In this document: positions 48,845 through 57,787 of the stretch, in pieces | Position numbering within the stretch: position 1 is the first letter of the stretch | How the letters are laid out: each line of letters starts with the position of its first letter | Source of the DNA: Paracoccus beibuensis | GTDB lineage: Bacteria > Pseudomonadota > Alphaproteobacteria > Rhodobacterales > Rhodobacteraceae | Length of the DNA stretch: 64,000 nucleotides | Reading direction: 5' to 3' | NCBI RefSeq assembly: GCF_026162625.1 | Contig: NZ_JAOTBD010000019.1 | Span: forward strand, 1-64,000 | Notes under the pieces: generated by a model | What the model was told of the DNA's origin: nothing | Database searches by the model: none | What the model saw: the letters and a program-made list of their open reading frames with translations, nothing else | Translations under genes and position numbers: made by a program

Positions 48845-51219
48845 GTCGTCAATCCTGCCTCTGCCATCAGGGCCGCCGCCTCGGCCTCGGCCATGCGCTC
48901 GCGGCCCTGGCCCGCGATGGGCACGCGGCCCATCTCCAGCAGCAGCGGTGCGGCCAGTGGCGGGACGCGGTCCAGGACTCGGTGGTCGAATCGGTCGGTG
49001 CGGGCCAGCATTTCCTCGATCCGGTCGAAATCCACAAGGCCCCGCCGGGCCTCGTCGGCGGTGATGCGCAGCATCAGGTGATCGGGGTCGTACCTGCGCA
49101 GCGTGTCATAGAGGATGTCGCTGGAAAACGTCGCCTGCCGCCCGGACTTGCGCTGCCCCGGCAGGTTGCGCTGGATCAGCCCGGCGATGGTCGCCACGTT
49201 GCGAAAGCTGCGCTTCATGACGGCGTTGCTGCCCAGCCAGTCGCCCAGGCCTTCGCGCAGCCCGTCGCGGTCCAGCAGGGGCGCGGGGTCCGTCACCGGG
49301 TCCAGCGACCAGATCAGCAGCGCGTAATCGGTCGACAGGAAGCCCAGGGGGCCCAGCCCCGCGACCTCCATCGTGCGGGTCATCAAGAGGCCGAGCGTCT
49401 GCAATGCGTTGCGGCCCGCAAATCCATACATCGCGAAGTGCCACCGCCCCTGATGCGGGAAGCTTTCGCTGACCAGCACGCCCGGACGTGGCAGCCCGCT
49501 GACGCGGGCCTGCAGCGCCAGCCACTCTTGCGTGTCCGGTGGCAGGATGACATGCGCTGCCGGATCGCCGATCAGCGCCTGCACCCGGTGCGACAGCTGG
49601 GTCGACGTGGCAAGCTTCAGCCCGGAATAGACCGCGATCCGCGGCTCTTTCGCGGGTTGCTTCGTCACTTCGACCACCATCTCGCGCAGCGCGTCGTAAC
49701 GTACGGTCTGGCCGCCGATCAGGAAGGTGTCGCCCGGCACCAGGGTCGAGGCGAAGCTTTCCTCGACCTCACCCAGAAGGCTGCCGCCACGGCCACGAAA
49801 GCGGACCTTCAGCATTTCGGCCTCGACGATCGTGCCGATGTTCATGCGCAGGTCGCGGGCCGCGCGCGGGTCGCGCAGGCGCACCAGCCCATCGCGCAGC
49901 ATCAGCCGCTGCCAGCGGTCATAGGCCCGCAGCGCATAGCCGCCGGTGGCCGCGAAATCCACGCAGGCGTCGAAATCCGCGCGCGACAGCTCGCGATAGG
50001 GACCGGCCTCGCGCACCTCCGCGAACAGCGCGTCGGCGTCGAAGGGTCCTGCGCAGGCGGTCAGCAGGATGTGCTGGCAAAGGACATCCAGCGGCCCCTG
50101 CCCCCGGTCGTCGCCGTCCAGGTCGCGTTCACGCACCGCCTGCAATGCGGCGACGCATTCGATCACCTCGAACCGGTTGGCCGGCACGATCCGCGCCCTG
50201 GACGGCGCGTTGTAGCGGTGATTGGCTCGGCCGATGCGCTGGACCAGCCGCTTGACGTTCTTGGGCGCGCCGACCTGGATCACCAGGTCGACGGCGCCCC
50301 AGTCGATGCCCAGGTCCAGGCTGCCCGTGGCCACCACGGCGCGCAATTCGCCCGCCGCCATGGCGGCCTCGACCCGCTGGCGCGCTTCTCGGGACAGGCT
50401 GCCGTGGTGCAGGCCGATGGGCAGGTTGGCATCATTTGCGGCCCATATGGCTTGGAAGAACAGCTCGGCCTGGGCGCGGGTGTTGATGAAGATGATGGTA
50501 GTGTTGGCCCGCGCGACCTCGGCCAGGACGTCGGGCACGGCATAGTGGCCACCGCCTCCGGCCCATGGCGCGGGACGCGTGGTGGGCAGCATGGCGATGT
50601 CTGGATCGGGGCCGGGATCGGCATGGATCACCCGCGCCCCGCCCATAAAGCGAGCCAGCCTCGCAGGGTCCTCGACGGTGGCCGACAGGCCGGTCGCGAT
50701 CATGCCGGGGGCCAGCGCCTTCAGCCGCGCCAGGCACAGCATCAACTGGTCGCCGCGCTTGTTTTCGGCCAGGGCGTGCAGCTCGTCCAGGACTACGCGG
50801 CGCACGGACCCGAAGATCGCCGGCGCCTGTTCATAGGACAGCATCAGCGCCAGCGATTCGGGCGTGGTCAGCAGGATGTCCGGCGGATCGACGCGCTGTC
50901 GCGCCCGCTGACCGGACCGGGTGTCGCCGGTCCGATCCTCGATGCGGATCTTCAGGCCCAGATCCGCCACCGGACGCGACAGATTGCGCGCGATATCCGC
51001 CGTCAGCGCCTTCAGGGGCGAGACATAGAGTGTGTGCAGACCCCCAGGAGGGTCGCGCAGCTCGACCAGGCTGGGCAGGAACCCGGCCAGCGTCTTGCCG
51101 CCGCCGGTGGGCGCGATCAGCAGGCTGTCGCCGCGGGCGTTCAGCAGGTCGATCTGGTGGGGATGCGGCTGCCAGCCCTGCGTGGCGAACCATTCCTGAA
51201 ACTCCTTGGGAAGGTTCAC
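48841..51219 (-). CDS. Ligase-associated Lhr-type DEXH helicase
   Basis: This is a 792-residue superfamily 2 3'-5' helicase of the Lhr-core type. Seen are Walker A IAPTGGGKTLAGFLPSL, the DExH box VVLDELHAL, the SAT motif GLSATVED, and motifs IV-VI including TGSLDLGIDWGAVDLVIQ and VQRIGRANHRY. The winged-helix and Lhr-specific C-terminal domains follow. The GTG at 51219 overlaps the ligase stop (GTGA). Longer readings upstream lie in another frame of the ligase and are rejected. It is expected to unwind RNA:DNA or DNA duplexes in repair. Confidence 0.93.
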   Translation of the reverse strand: MNLPKEFQEWFATQGWQPHPHQIDLLNARGDSLLIAPTGGGKTLAGFLPSLVELRDPPGGLHTLYVSPLKALTADIARNLSRPVADLGLKIRIEDRTGDTRSGQRARQRVDPPDILLTTPESLALMLSYEQAPAIFGSVRRVVLDELHALAENKRGDQLMLCLARLKALAPGMIATGLSATVEDPARLARFMGGARVIHADPGPDPDIAMLPTTRPAPWAGGGGHYAVPDVLAEVARANTTIIFINTRAQAELFFQAIWAANDANLPIGLHHGSLSREARQRVEAAMAAGELRAVVATGSLDLGIDWGAVDLVIQVGAPKNVKRLVQRIGRANHRYNAPSRARIVPANRFEVIECVAALQAVRERDLDGDDRGQGPLDVLCQHILLTACAGPFDADALFAEVREAGPYRELSRADFDACVDFAATGGYALRAYDRWQRLMLRDGLVRLRDPRAARDLRMNIGTIVEAEMLKVRFRGRGGSLLGEVEESFASTLVPGDTFLIGGQTVRYDALREMVVEVTKQPAKEPRIAVYSGLKLATSTQLSHRVQALIGDPAAHVILPPDTQEWLALQARVSGLPRPGVLVSESFPHQGRWHFAMYGFAGRNALQTLGLLMTRTMEVAGLGPLGFLSTDYALLIWSLDPVTDPAPLLDRDGLREGLGDWLGSNAVMKRSFRNVATIAGLIQRNLPGQRKSGRQATFSSDILYDTLRRYDPDHLMLRITADEARRGLVDFDRIEEMLARTDRFDHRVLDRVPPLAAPLLLEMGRVPIAGQGRERMAEAEAAALMAEAGLTT

Positions 51220-52766
51220 GGGATCATGTCTTTCAGCGTCTCCAGCCGGTCGGCCTCGTCCACGGGCTTGTCCCAGCGGATGCGGCTGATGCGCGGAAAG
51301 CGCATCGCAACCCCTGACTTGTGGCGGGGCGAAGCATTCAGCCCTTCGAACGCAACCTCCAGCACCAGCTTGGGCGCAACGGCGCGCACGGGACCAAAGC
51401 GTTCTGTGGTGTTGTTCCTGACAAAGCGGTCCAGTTCGCGCAGCTCTTCGTCGGTAAAGCCGAAATAGGCCTTGCCGACCGGGACCAGCTGCGGGCCGTC
51501 CCACAGGCCGAAGGTGAAGTCGCTATAGAACCCCGACCGCTTTCCGTGGCCCCGCTGCGCATAGAGCATCACAGCGTCCACCACCATCGGGTCGCGCTTC
51601 CACTTGAACCACGGGCCGCGCGGCCGGCCGCCGACATAGGTGCTGTCGCGCCGCTTGATCATCACGCCCTCGATGACGATGCTTGGCGGGTCGGCGCGCA
51701 GGGCGGCCAGGTCGTCCCATGTCTCGAACGGCAACAGCGGCGACAGGTCGATCCGGTCGCTGCCGAAATCTGCGGTCTCCAGGATGGCGCGGCGATCCTC
51801 GTGCGGCAGGTCGCGCAGGTCGCGCCCCTGCCAGATCATCACGTCATAGACCCGAAGGCCAGCCGGATGGCTGTCCAGCATCGCGCGCCCGACGACCTTG
51901 CGGCCAAGGCGCTTCTGCAGGTCGCCAAAGGGCGCAACCTCCGGCCCGCGTCTGACCAGCAGTTCTCCGTCCAGGGCGCCGTCGAAGTTCAACGCGTCCA
52001 GAAGATCCGGGAAGGCCTTGCCGATATCCTCTCCGGTCCGGGAATAGAGCCTGCGCGTGCCCCCGTCGTTGATCGCCTGGACGCGGATGCCGTCCCACTT
52101 CCATTCGGCGGTATAGTCTGCCGGATCTAAGGCCCGCAGCTGGTCCAGATCGACCGGCGTGGACAGCATGACCGGCCGGAAGGGCGCACGGGCCGCGTGT
52201 TCGGGCTGCGTGCCGCCCGCAATCCAGTCGAACAGCGGCTGATAAGGCGGCGTCAGGCCGTGCCAGATCTCCTCGATGTCCTTGACCTCGGGCGCGCCCA
52301 TCTCGGCCAGGGCGATCCGGGCCATGCGTGCCGACAGGCCGACGCGCATGTTGCCCGTGGCCAGCTTCAGGAACGCCAGCCGCTGCGACGGCCCCAGCCG
52401 ATCCAGCATCGCGGCGATGGCCGCAGGCAGTCCCGACCTGCCGGTGTCCGACAGCAGCGCCACCGCCTGGTGCAGCGGCACGTCCTGGTCCTCGTCGGTC
52501 TCCCACAACAGCGCGATTGTCTCGGCGAGGTCGCCGACAAAGTCATAGGACAGGGCGAACAGCTGGCCGTCCACGCGCTCCTCGATCAGCCCGCGCAGCA
52601 GGCTGGGCGTCACGGCGCGCAGCTTCAGGTCCCCCGTCAGCGCCGCCAGGGCATAGCCGCGGTCGGGGTCCGGCGTCTGCTCCAGGTAGTGCCGCAGCAG
52701 GCGCAGCTTGGCATTGCGCGCGGCGGTGAAGGCCAGACGCTCCAGAAGATACGCAAAAGCCTTCAT
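51216..52766 (-). CDS. ATP-dependent DNA ligase (repair operon type)
   Basis: This 516-residue ligase seals nicks with ATP. An N-terminal domain (KAFAYLLERLAFTAARNAKL) precedes the nucleotidyltransferase core, where AEWKWDGIRVQ holds the AMP-accepting Lys. DGELLVRRG and VIEGVMIKRRDSTY (motif IV region) and WFKWKRDPM (motif V) follow, then an OB domain. This type accompanies the metallo-beta-lactamase exonuclease and Lhr helicase and has been linked to cisplatin damage response. It overlaps both neighbours by four bases. Confidence 0.94.
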   Translation of the reverse strand: MKAFAYLLERLAFTAARNAKLRLLRHYLEQTPDPDRGYALAALTGDLKLRAVTPSLLRGLIEERVDGQLFALSYDFVGDLAETIALLWETDEDQDVPLHQAVALLSDTGRSGLPAAIAAMLDRLGPSQRLAFLKLATGNMRVGLSARMARIALAEMGAPEVKDIEEIWHGLTPPYQPLFDWIAGGTQPEHAARAPFRPVMLSTPVDLDQLRALDPADYTAEWKWDGIRVQAINDGGTRRLYSRTGEDIGKAFPDLLDALNFDGALDGELLVRRGPEVAPFGDLQKRLGRKVVGRAMLDSHPAGLRVYDVMIWQGRDLRDLPHEDRRAILETADFGSDRIDLSPLLPFETWDDLAALRADPPSIVIEGVMIKRRDSTYVGGRPRGPWFKWKRDPMVVDAVMLYAQRGHGKRSGFYSDFTFGLWDGPQLVPVGKAYFGFTDEELRELDRFVRNNTTERFGPVRAVAPKLVLEVAFEGLNASPRHKSGVAMRFPRISRIRWDKPVDEADRLETLKDMIP

Positions 52767-53755
52767 TCCGGCTCTTCCTCATAGCCGACAAGGCGCAGGG
52801 GTCGGGCGGCAAAGCCCTCGATCTCGCACCAGCGCATCAGCCCGTCCTCGGTGCCGTGGGTGATCCAGATTTCCTCGGGGGCCAGTTCCCGGATCGTCTG
52901 AGTGACCTGCGGCCAGTCGACATGGTCGCTGATGACCAGCGGCAGTTCCACCCCGCGCTGCCGGGCGCGGGCGCGCACCGCCATCCAGCCCGAGGCGAAG
53001 CCGATCACCGGGTCCTGGAAGCGCTGCACCCAGGCGCTTGCGAAGGCCGACGGCGGCGCGATGATCAACTGCGCATCCACCTGCTTGGCCGTGGCCGGCA
53101 CCAAGGGCCCCAGGTCTATGCCTTGTTCCACGTGAAAATCGCACAGCCGCTGCAGCGCGCCGTGGATCGCGATGGGGCCGTCGATCCCGGCCTGCCGCGC
53201 CAGTGCGATGACCCGCTGCGCCTTGCCCAGGGCATAGGCGCCGATCAGGTGCGGGCGTCCGGGAAATTCCGCCATGCTCGCGATCAGGCGGGTCATTTCG
53301 GCCACCGGGTCGGGGTGGCGAAAGACCGGCAGGCCGAAGGTCGCCTCGGTCACGAAGACGTCGCAGGGCACCGGCTCGTAAGAGGCGCAGACCGGGTTCG
53401 GCGCCCGGCAGTAGTCGCCCGACACGACGATCTTCGGCCCCTTGTCGGGCTGGATCGCGATCTGGGCCGAGCCGAGGATATGCCCCGCAGGGTGAAAGCT
53501 GACCTCGACCTCGCCGACCCGGGTGACGCCGTCTGCGGCTTGGCGCGTTTCAGTGAAATCCTCGCCATAGCGGATCGCCATGATGTCCAGCGTCTGCTGC
53601 GTGGCCATGACTGCGCCGTGGCCTGCCCGCGCGTGATCGCCGTGCCCATGCGTGATCAGCGCGCGGGGAACCGGGCGGATGGGGTCGATGAAGAAGTCGC
53701 CGGGCGGACAGTAAAGCCCGGCCTCGGTCGGGTGCAGGATCTGGTCGGCGCGCAT
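52763..53755 (-). CDS. Ligase-associated metallo-beta-lactamase DNA exonuclease
   Basis: This 330-residue protein of the beta-CASP/metallo-beta-lactamase group is the first gene of the repair operon. Metal motifs are LITHGHGDHARAG (HxHxDH), SFHPAGHILGSAQI and VVSGDY. GAYALGKAQRVIALA and the C-terminal LVISDHVDWPQ and WITHGTEDGLMRW are diagnostic. Relatives cut DNA ends 5' to 3'. It probably processes ends before ligation. Confidence 0.93.
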   Translation of the reverse strand: MRADQILHPTEAGLYCPPGDFFIDPIRPVPRALITHGHGDHARAGHGAVMATQQTLDIMAIRYGEDFTETRQAADGVTRVGEVEVSFHPAGHILGSAQIAIQPDKGPKIVVSGDYCRAPNPVCASYEPVPCDVFVTEATFGLPVFRHPDPVAEMTRLIASMAEFPGRPHLIGAYALGKAQRVIALARQAGIDGPIAIHGALQRLCDFHVEQGIDLGPLVPATAKQVDAQLIIAPPSAFASAWVQRFQDPVIGFASGWMAVRARARQRGVELPLVISDHVDWPQVTQTIRELAPEEIWITHGTEDGLMRWCEIEGFAARPLRLVGYEEEPE

Positions 53756-53852
53756 GGAACCAAGATGGCGAACATTTCGTGAAAATCAACGACGACAAGG
53801 CGTCGCAAATCATCTCTGTTCGGCCAACGCGGCAGGACCTGCACCGGATCCG

Positions 53853-54746
53853 TCAACTGGGGGGCGGGCGTTTGACCGGCAATGGCGCCTTGGACAGCTG
53901 CACGGCCAGGATGCCGACCATGATGATCGCAACGCCGATGACGTCGCCCGCACCCAGATCCTCGCCCAACAGCATGGCGGCGATGGCGACGCCGAAGAAC
54001 GGCGTCAGGAAGTGGAAGGTCGCCGCGCGGACCGCGCCGATGCGCCCGACCAGCAGGAACCAGACGAATGTCGCCAGCAGTCCCGGCACGATCACGGTAT
54101 AGAGGAAGGCCCAGACCAGGCACGGCGTGTAGATGACGTCCCACGTCTCGAACCAGGGGGCGATAAGGCCAAGCGTCAGCGAGCCGACCAGCATCTGCAG
54201 GCCCACGACCATCATGACGTTGCCGCCGGAACTTGCGCCGCGCACCGTCAGTGTGGCGACGGCCAGCGCCAGTGCCGCGGCAAAGCACATGGCGATCCCG
54301 GTCAGGTCGCTGCCGCCCTGCAGGCGCGCGCCCATGATGATCCCGACGCCCAAAACGCCCAGGAACAGCCCGACGACGCCCATGCGGCGCAGCCGCTCGC
54401 CCATCAACGTCCAGCCCAGGAAGGCCACCATCAACGGCATGGTTGCCGCGATGATCGAGGCAAGCCCTGCCTCGATCCACTGCATCGCCATCCAGTTCAG
54501 CCCCAGGTAGAGAGCGTTCTGGCACAGCCCCAGCACCACGACCGCCCGCCACTGCCCGCGCGTCAGCCCCCGCCAGGTCTGCTTCATGGCCAGCGCGATC
54601 AGGACGCCGACAACGCCCGACAGCGCAAAGCGCAGCGCCAGCGACATCAGCGGCGGCGCCTCGGTCACGATCATCCGGGTCGAGGTGAAGGCCGAGGCCC
54701 ACATCACCGCAAAGCCCAGCCCCATCAGGATCGCGCGAATGTCCAT
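53853..54746 (-). CDS. EamA/DMT-superfamily transporter
   Basis: This 297-residue membrane protein has ten predicted helices in two EamA repeats, the first beginning ILMGLGFAVMWASAFTSTRM and the second CFAAALALAVATLTVRGASSG. Such proteins export metabolites or drugs; the substrate is unknown. The ATG at 54746 follows AAGAAAGG. It is downstream of HU in the same direction but beyond a terminator, so it is likely separate. Confidence 0.9.
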   Translation of the reverse strand: MDIRAILMGLGFAVMWASAFTSTRMIVTEAPPLMSLALRFALSGVVGVLIALAMKQTWRGLTRGQWRAVVVLGLCQNALYLGLNWMAMQWIEAGLASIIAATMPLMVAFLGWTLMGERLRRMGVVGLFLGVLGVGIIMGARLQGGSDLTGIAMCFAAALALAVATLTVRGASSGGNVMMVVGLQMLVGSLTLGLIAPWFETWDVIYTPCLVWAFLYTVIVPGLLATFVWFLLVGRIGAVRAATFHFLTPFFGVAIAAMLLGEDLGAGDVIGVAIIMVGILAVQLSKAPLPVKRPPPS

Positions 54747-54816
54747 GTCGGGCCTTTCTTGCAGGTGGTGCAAGACGGCTAGCAGACCGTCACGACGGCG
54801 TGAAGCCGGAAAGCAA

Positions 54817-54844
54817 AAGGGCCGCGCCCGCAGGCACGACCCTT
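54817..54844 (-). terminator. HU gene intrinsic terminator
   Basis: On the minus strand AAGGGTCGTGCC pairs with GGCGCGGCCCTT (two G-U pairs) over 12 bp with a 4-base loop, followed by TT and a pyrimidine-rich stretch. It begins 25 bases after the HU stop codon. Confidence 0.75.
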
Positions 54845-54869
54845 GTCGTTTCGCCACGAAGCGGCAGGA

Positions 54870-55169
54870 TCAGCTGTTGACGCTGTCCTTCAGAGCCTTG
54901 GCAATGGTGACCTTGACCTGCTTGTCGGCGGCCTTCGTCATCATTTCCTGGGTCTGCGGGTTGCGGACCTGACGCTCGGGGCGGGCGCGGCAGGCGACCT
55001 TGCCGATGCCCGGCAGGGTGACGGCGCCGCCACCGGCGACTTCACGCGTGACGATCGCGGTGATCGCGTCCAGAGCCGCCGCGGCGGTTTTCTTGTCCGA
55101 CCCCATTTCTTCGGCGAGAGTCGCCACCAGCTGGGTCTTGGTCATCGGTTTTGCAGCAGCCGTAGCCAT
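54870..55169 (-). CDS. HU-family nucleoid protein
   Basis: This 99-residue DNA-binding protein has TKTQLVATLAEEMGSDKKTAAAALDAI in the helical body, TLPGIGKVACRARPER, and the DNA-contacting arm region RNPQTQEMM. It is slightly longer at the N-terminus than the 90-residue HU, with an Ala-rich start (MATAAAKPMTK). The ATG at 55169 follows AGGAG. Confidence 0.94.
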   Translation of the reverse strand: MATAAAKPMTKTQLVATLAEEMGSDKKTAAAALDAITAIVTREVAGGGAVTLPGIGKVACRARPERQVRNPQTQEMMTKAADKQVKVTIAKALKDSVNS

Positions 55170-55316
55170 GGTCTGTCTCCTCTTGCCCTGTTCCACCGGG
55201 CCCACAAATTGCGCCTTTTGCGGCATATCGCCTGCTACACACGGTTTTGCCGGGCAGATCAAGCCTTTTTCGGCTCAAGCGCGAAAACCTGCGTTTGCTG
55301 GGCTTTCAGCGCCGCA

Positions 55317-56798
55317 TCACAGGAACGCCGTCTCGCTGAATGACCGCAACTTGCGCGAATGGATACGCTCCAGCGGCATGTCGCGCAGCTTCTCCATCGC
55401 GCGAATCCCAATCAGCAGGTGGTTGGCGACCTGGGTTCGATAGAAATCCGTGGCCATTCCCGGCAGCTTCAGTTCCCCGTGCAGGGGCTTGTCGCTGACG
55501 CACAGAAGCGTGCCATAGGGAACTCGGAAGCGGAAGCCGTTGGCGGCGATGGTCGCGCTTTCCATGTCCAGCGCCACGGCGCGCGACAGCGACAGGCGGT
55601 GGACGGGGCCGGACTGGTCGCGCAACTCCCAGTTGCGGTTGTCGATGGTGGCGACGGTGCCCGTGCGCATGATGCGCTTCAGCTCGTATCCGTCCAGCCG
55701 CGTGACCTCGGCCACGGCCTCTTGCAGGGCGACCTGCACCTCGGCCAGGGCCGGGATCGGCACCCATACCGGCAGGTCGTCGTCCAGCACGTGATCTTCG
55801 CGCAGATACGCATGGGCCAGGACGAAGTCGCCCAGCGACTGGCTGTTCCGCAGCCCCGCGCAATGGCCGACCATCAGCCAGACATGCGGGCGCAACACCG
55901 CGATATGGTCCGTCGCGGTCTTGGCGTTCGACGGCCCCACGCCGATATTGACCAGCGTGATCCCTTGCCCGTGTGCCCGCTTGAGGTGGTAGGCCGGCAT
56001 CTGCGGCATCTTCGACAGCACCTCGACGGGTTCCTGCGGACCGCGAATGACCTGGTTCCCCGGTGCCACGAACTCGGTATAGCCCAGCCCCGGATCGGCC
56101 AGGACGCGACGCGCAAAGGCCTCGAACTCGTCGACATAGAACTGGTAGTTGGTGAACAGCACGAAGTTCTGGAAATGCTCGGCTGCGGTTGCGGTGTAAT
56201 GGGCCAGCCGCGCCAGGGAATAGTCGATGCGCTGCGCGGTGAAGGCCGCCAGGTGCTGGCTGCCGTCCGGCATGGGACCGGCCACGCCGTTCACGATGTC
56301 GTCGTTCATGGTGTTCAGGTCGGGCACGTCGAAGACGTCGCGCAGGCTGAAATCCAGCACGCCTTCCTGCGGGACGGCCAGGTCGCTTTGCGCGGCCACG
56401 GCGAAATGCACGGGCATCGGCGTATCGCTGACGCCCACCGATACCGAAACCCCGTGGTTCCGCATCAGCAGGCCGACCTGCTCGATCAGGTAGCCCTCGA
56501 ACAGGTCCGGCCGGGTGATCGTCGCAGCATAGATGCCCGGCGCCACAACATGGCCGAAGGACAGCCGGCTGTCGACCTTGCCATGCGTCGGGATCGCCAG
56601 CCGAAGATCGGGATAGAACGCCCGATAGCGCGCCGTCGGCGCCGACCCGTGCAGCACCCGCGTGAAATGCTCCAGCAGGAAGCCCGTGGCCTGATCGTAA
56701 AGCGCGCGCAGATGCGCAACAGCCTCGGTCGCGTCGAAGTATTCGCTGCGATCCGGGGCCTGGGGTGTCTCGATCGGCAAAAAGCGGCAATCCGTCAT
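55317..56798 (-). CDS. amn: AMP nucleosidase
   Basis: This enzyme hydrolyses AMP to adenine and ribose 5-phosphate and so controls AMP levels. The 493-residue protein has an N-terminal domain characteristic of AMP nucleosidase (THGKVDSRLSFGHVV, RIDYSLARLAHYTAT) and a C-terminal nucleoside phosphorylase-like domain (LVNIGVGPSNAKTATDHIAV, VGHCAGLRNSQSLGDFVLAH, ALDMESATIAANGFRFRVPY). The ATG at 56798 is the best start. Confidence 0.96.
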   Translation of the reverse strand: MTDCRFLPIETPQAPDRSEYFDATEAVAHLRALYDQATGFLLEHFTRVLHGSAPTARYRAFYPDLRLAIPTHGKVDSRLSFGHVVAPGIYAATITRPDLFEGYLIEQVGLLMRNHGVSVSVGVSDTPMPVHFAVAAQSDLAVPQEGVLDFSLRDVFDVPDLNTMNDDIVNGVAGPMPDGSQHLAAFTAQRIDYSLARLAHYTATAAEHFQNFVLFTNYQFYVDEFEAFARRVLADPGLGYTEFVAPGNQVIRGPQEPVEVLSKMPQMPAYHLKRAHGQGITLVNIGVGPSNAKTATDHIAVLRPHVWLMVGHCAGLRNSQSLGDFVLAHAYLREDHVLDDDLPVWVPIPALAEVQVALQEAVAEVTRLDGYELKRIMRTGTVATIDNRNWELRDQSGPVHRLSLSRAVALDMESATIAANGFRFRVPYGTLLCVSDKPLHGELKLPGMATDFYRTQVANHLLIGIRAMEKLRDMPLERIHSRKLRSFSETAFL

Positions 56799-56892
56799 CT
56801 GGTCATGTCCTTCTGGTTGTCCGACCCTGCCAGCAGGTCGCAGCGCAGGCAAGCGTCTGGCGCCCGCCCGCGGCTGCCGTTACGGTAGCGAC

Positions 56893-57780
56893 ATGGAAAT
56901 GCTTGTCTTCGGTCACGGCTATTCGGCCGGCTATCTGACGCCACTCCTGACGGCACGGGGCTGGCGCGTCACCGGCACCACGCGGGGCGACACCGACCGC
57001 GTGGCCGCGGCCGGGGCGCAACCGGTGCTGTGGCCCGGGTCCGAGGATGCGGTTCGCGCGGCCATCGGGCGGGCGGATGCCATGCTGATCTCGGCCGCGC
57101 CGACCGACGGGGGCGACCCGGTCCTGGCGGCGTTCCGCGACGACCTGGCCCGCGCCCGCCCACGCTGGATCGGCTACCTGTCCACGACCGGCGTCTATGG
57201 CGATCGCCAGGGCGGCTGGGTGGACGAGGACAGCGTGCTGGACGGCTCGGGGCCCCGCGGGCAGGCCCGCATCCGGGCCGAGGCCGCCTGGCAGGCGCTG
57301 GCTCGCGAGCAAGACCTGCCGCTGCACATCTTCCGGCTGGCCGGCATCTACGGCCCCGGCCGTGGCCCGTTCCAGAAGGTCCGCGACGGGACCGCCCGAC
57401 GGATCATCAAGCCGGGCCAGGTGTTTTCGCGCATCCATGTCGAGGATATCGCCAAGGTTCTGCTGGCCTCGATCACCGCGCCAGCGCCCGGCGGCATCTA
57501 CAACCTCTGCGACGACGATCCCGCCCCCCCGCAAGAGGTGATCGAACATGCCGCCCGCCTGCTGGGCCTGCCCGTCCCCCCCGCCATCCCGTTCGAGCAG
57601 GCGCAGATGTCGCCCATGGCGCGGTCCTTCTATGCCGACAGCAAGCGGGTGCGGAACGATCGGATCAAGCGCGACCTGGGCGTCAGCCTGCGCTATCCCG
57701 ACTATCGCAGCGGATTGGCGGCCCTGCTGCAGGCCGAAGACCCTGCGTCGCATTGCCAACCGCGGCGTCCCGTGCATTGA
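56893..57780 (+). CDS. NAD(P)-binding SDR/epimerase-like protein (YeeZ type)
   Basis: This 295-residue Rossmann protein has an N-terminal LVFGHGYSAGYLTPLL for nucleotide binding, then LSTTGVYGDRQGGWVDE (extended-SDR-like), FRLAGIYGPGRGP and SRIHVEDIAKVLLASI. It matches the YeeZ-like branch of NAD-dependent epimerase/dehydratases, whose reaction is not known. It lies seven bases before a UbiH-family gene, so the two may be one transcript. Confidence 0.87.
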   Translation: MEMLVFGHGYSAGYLTPLLTARGWRVTGTTRGDTDRVAAAGAQPVLWPGSEDAVRAAIGRADAMLISAAPTDGGDPVLAAFRDDLARARPRWIGYLSTTGVYGDRQGGWVDEDSVLDGSGPRGQARIRAEAAWQALAREQDLPLHIFRLAGIYGPGRGPFQKVRDGTARRIIKPGQVFSRIHVEDIAKVLLASITAPAPGGIYNLCDDDPAPPQEVIEHAARLLGLPVPPAIPFEQAQMSPMARSFYADSKRVRNDRIKRDLGVSLRYPDYRSGLAALLQAEDPASHCQPRRPVH

Positions 57781-57787
57781 TCCGCCC

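Noticed and set aside
48715..51468. Long plus-strand open frame antisense to the Lhr-type helicase
   Set aside because: The composition (Gln/Arg/His-rich, no motifs) is that of an antisense shadow, and the helicase motifs on the other strand are unmistakable.
51220..51504. Longer N-terminus for the helicase
   Set aside because: The upstream in-frame codons lie within the ligase gene in another frame, and the extra peptide has no family similarity. The GTG at 51219 with GTGA overlap is the natural start.
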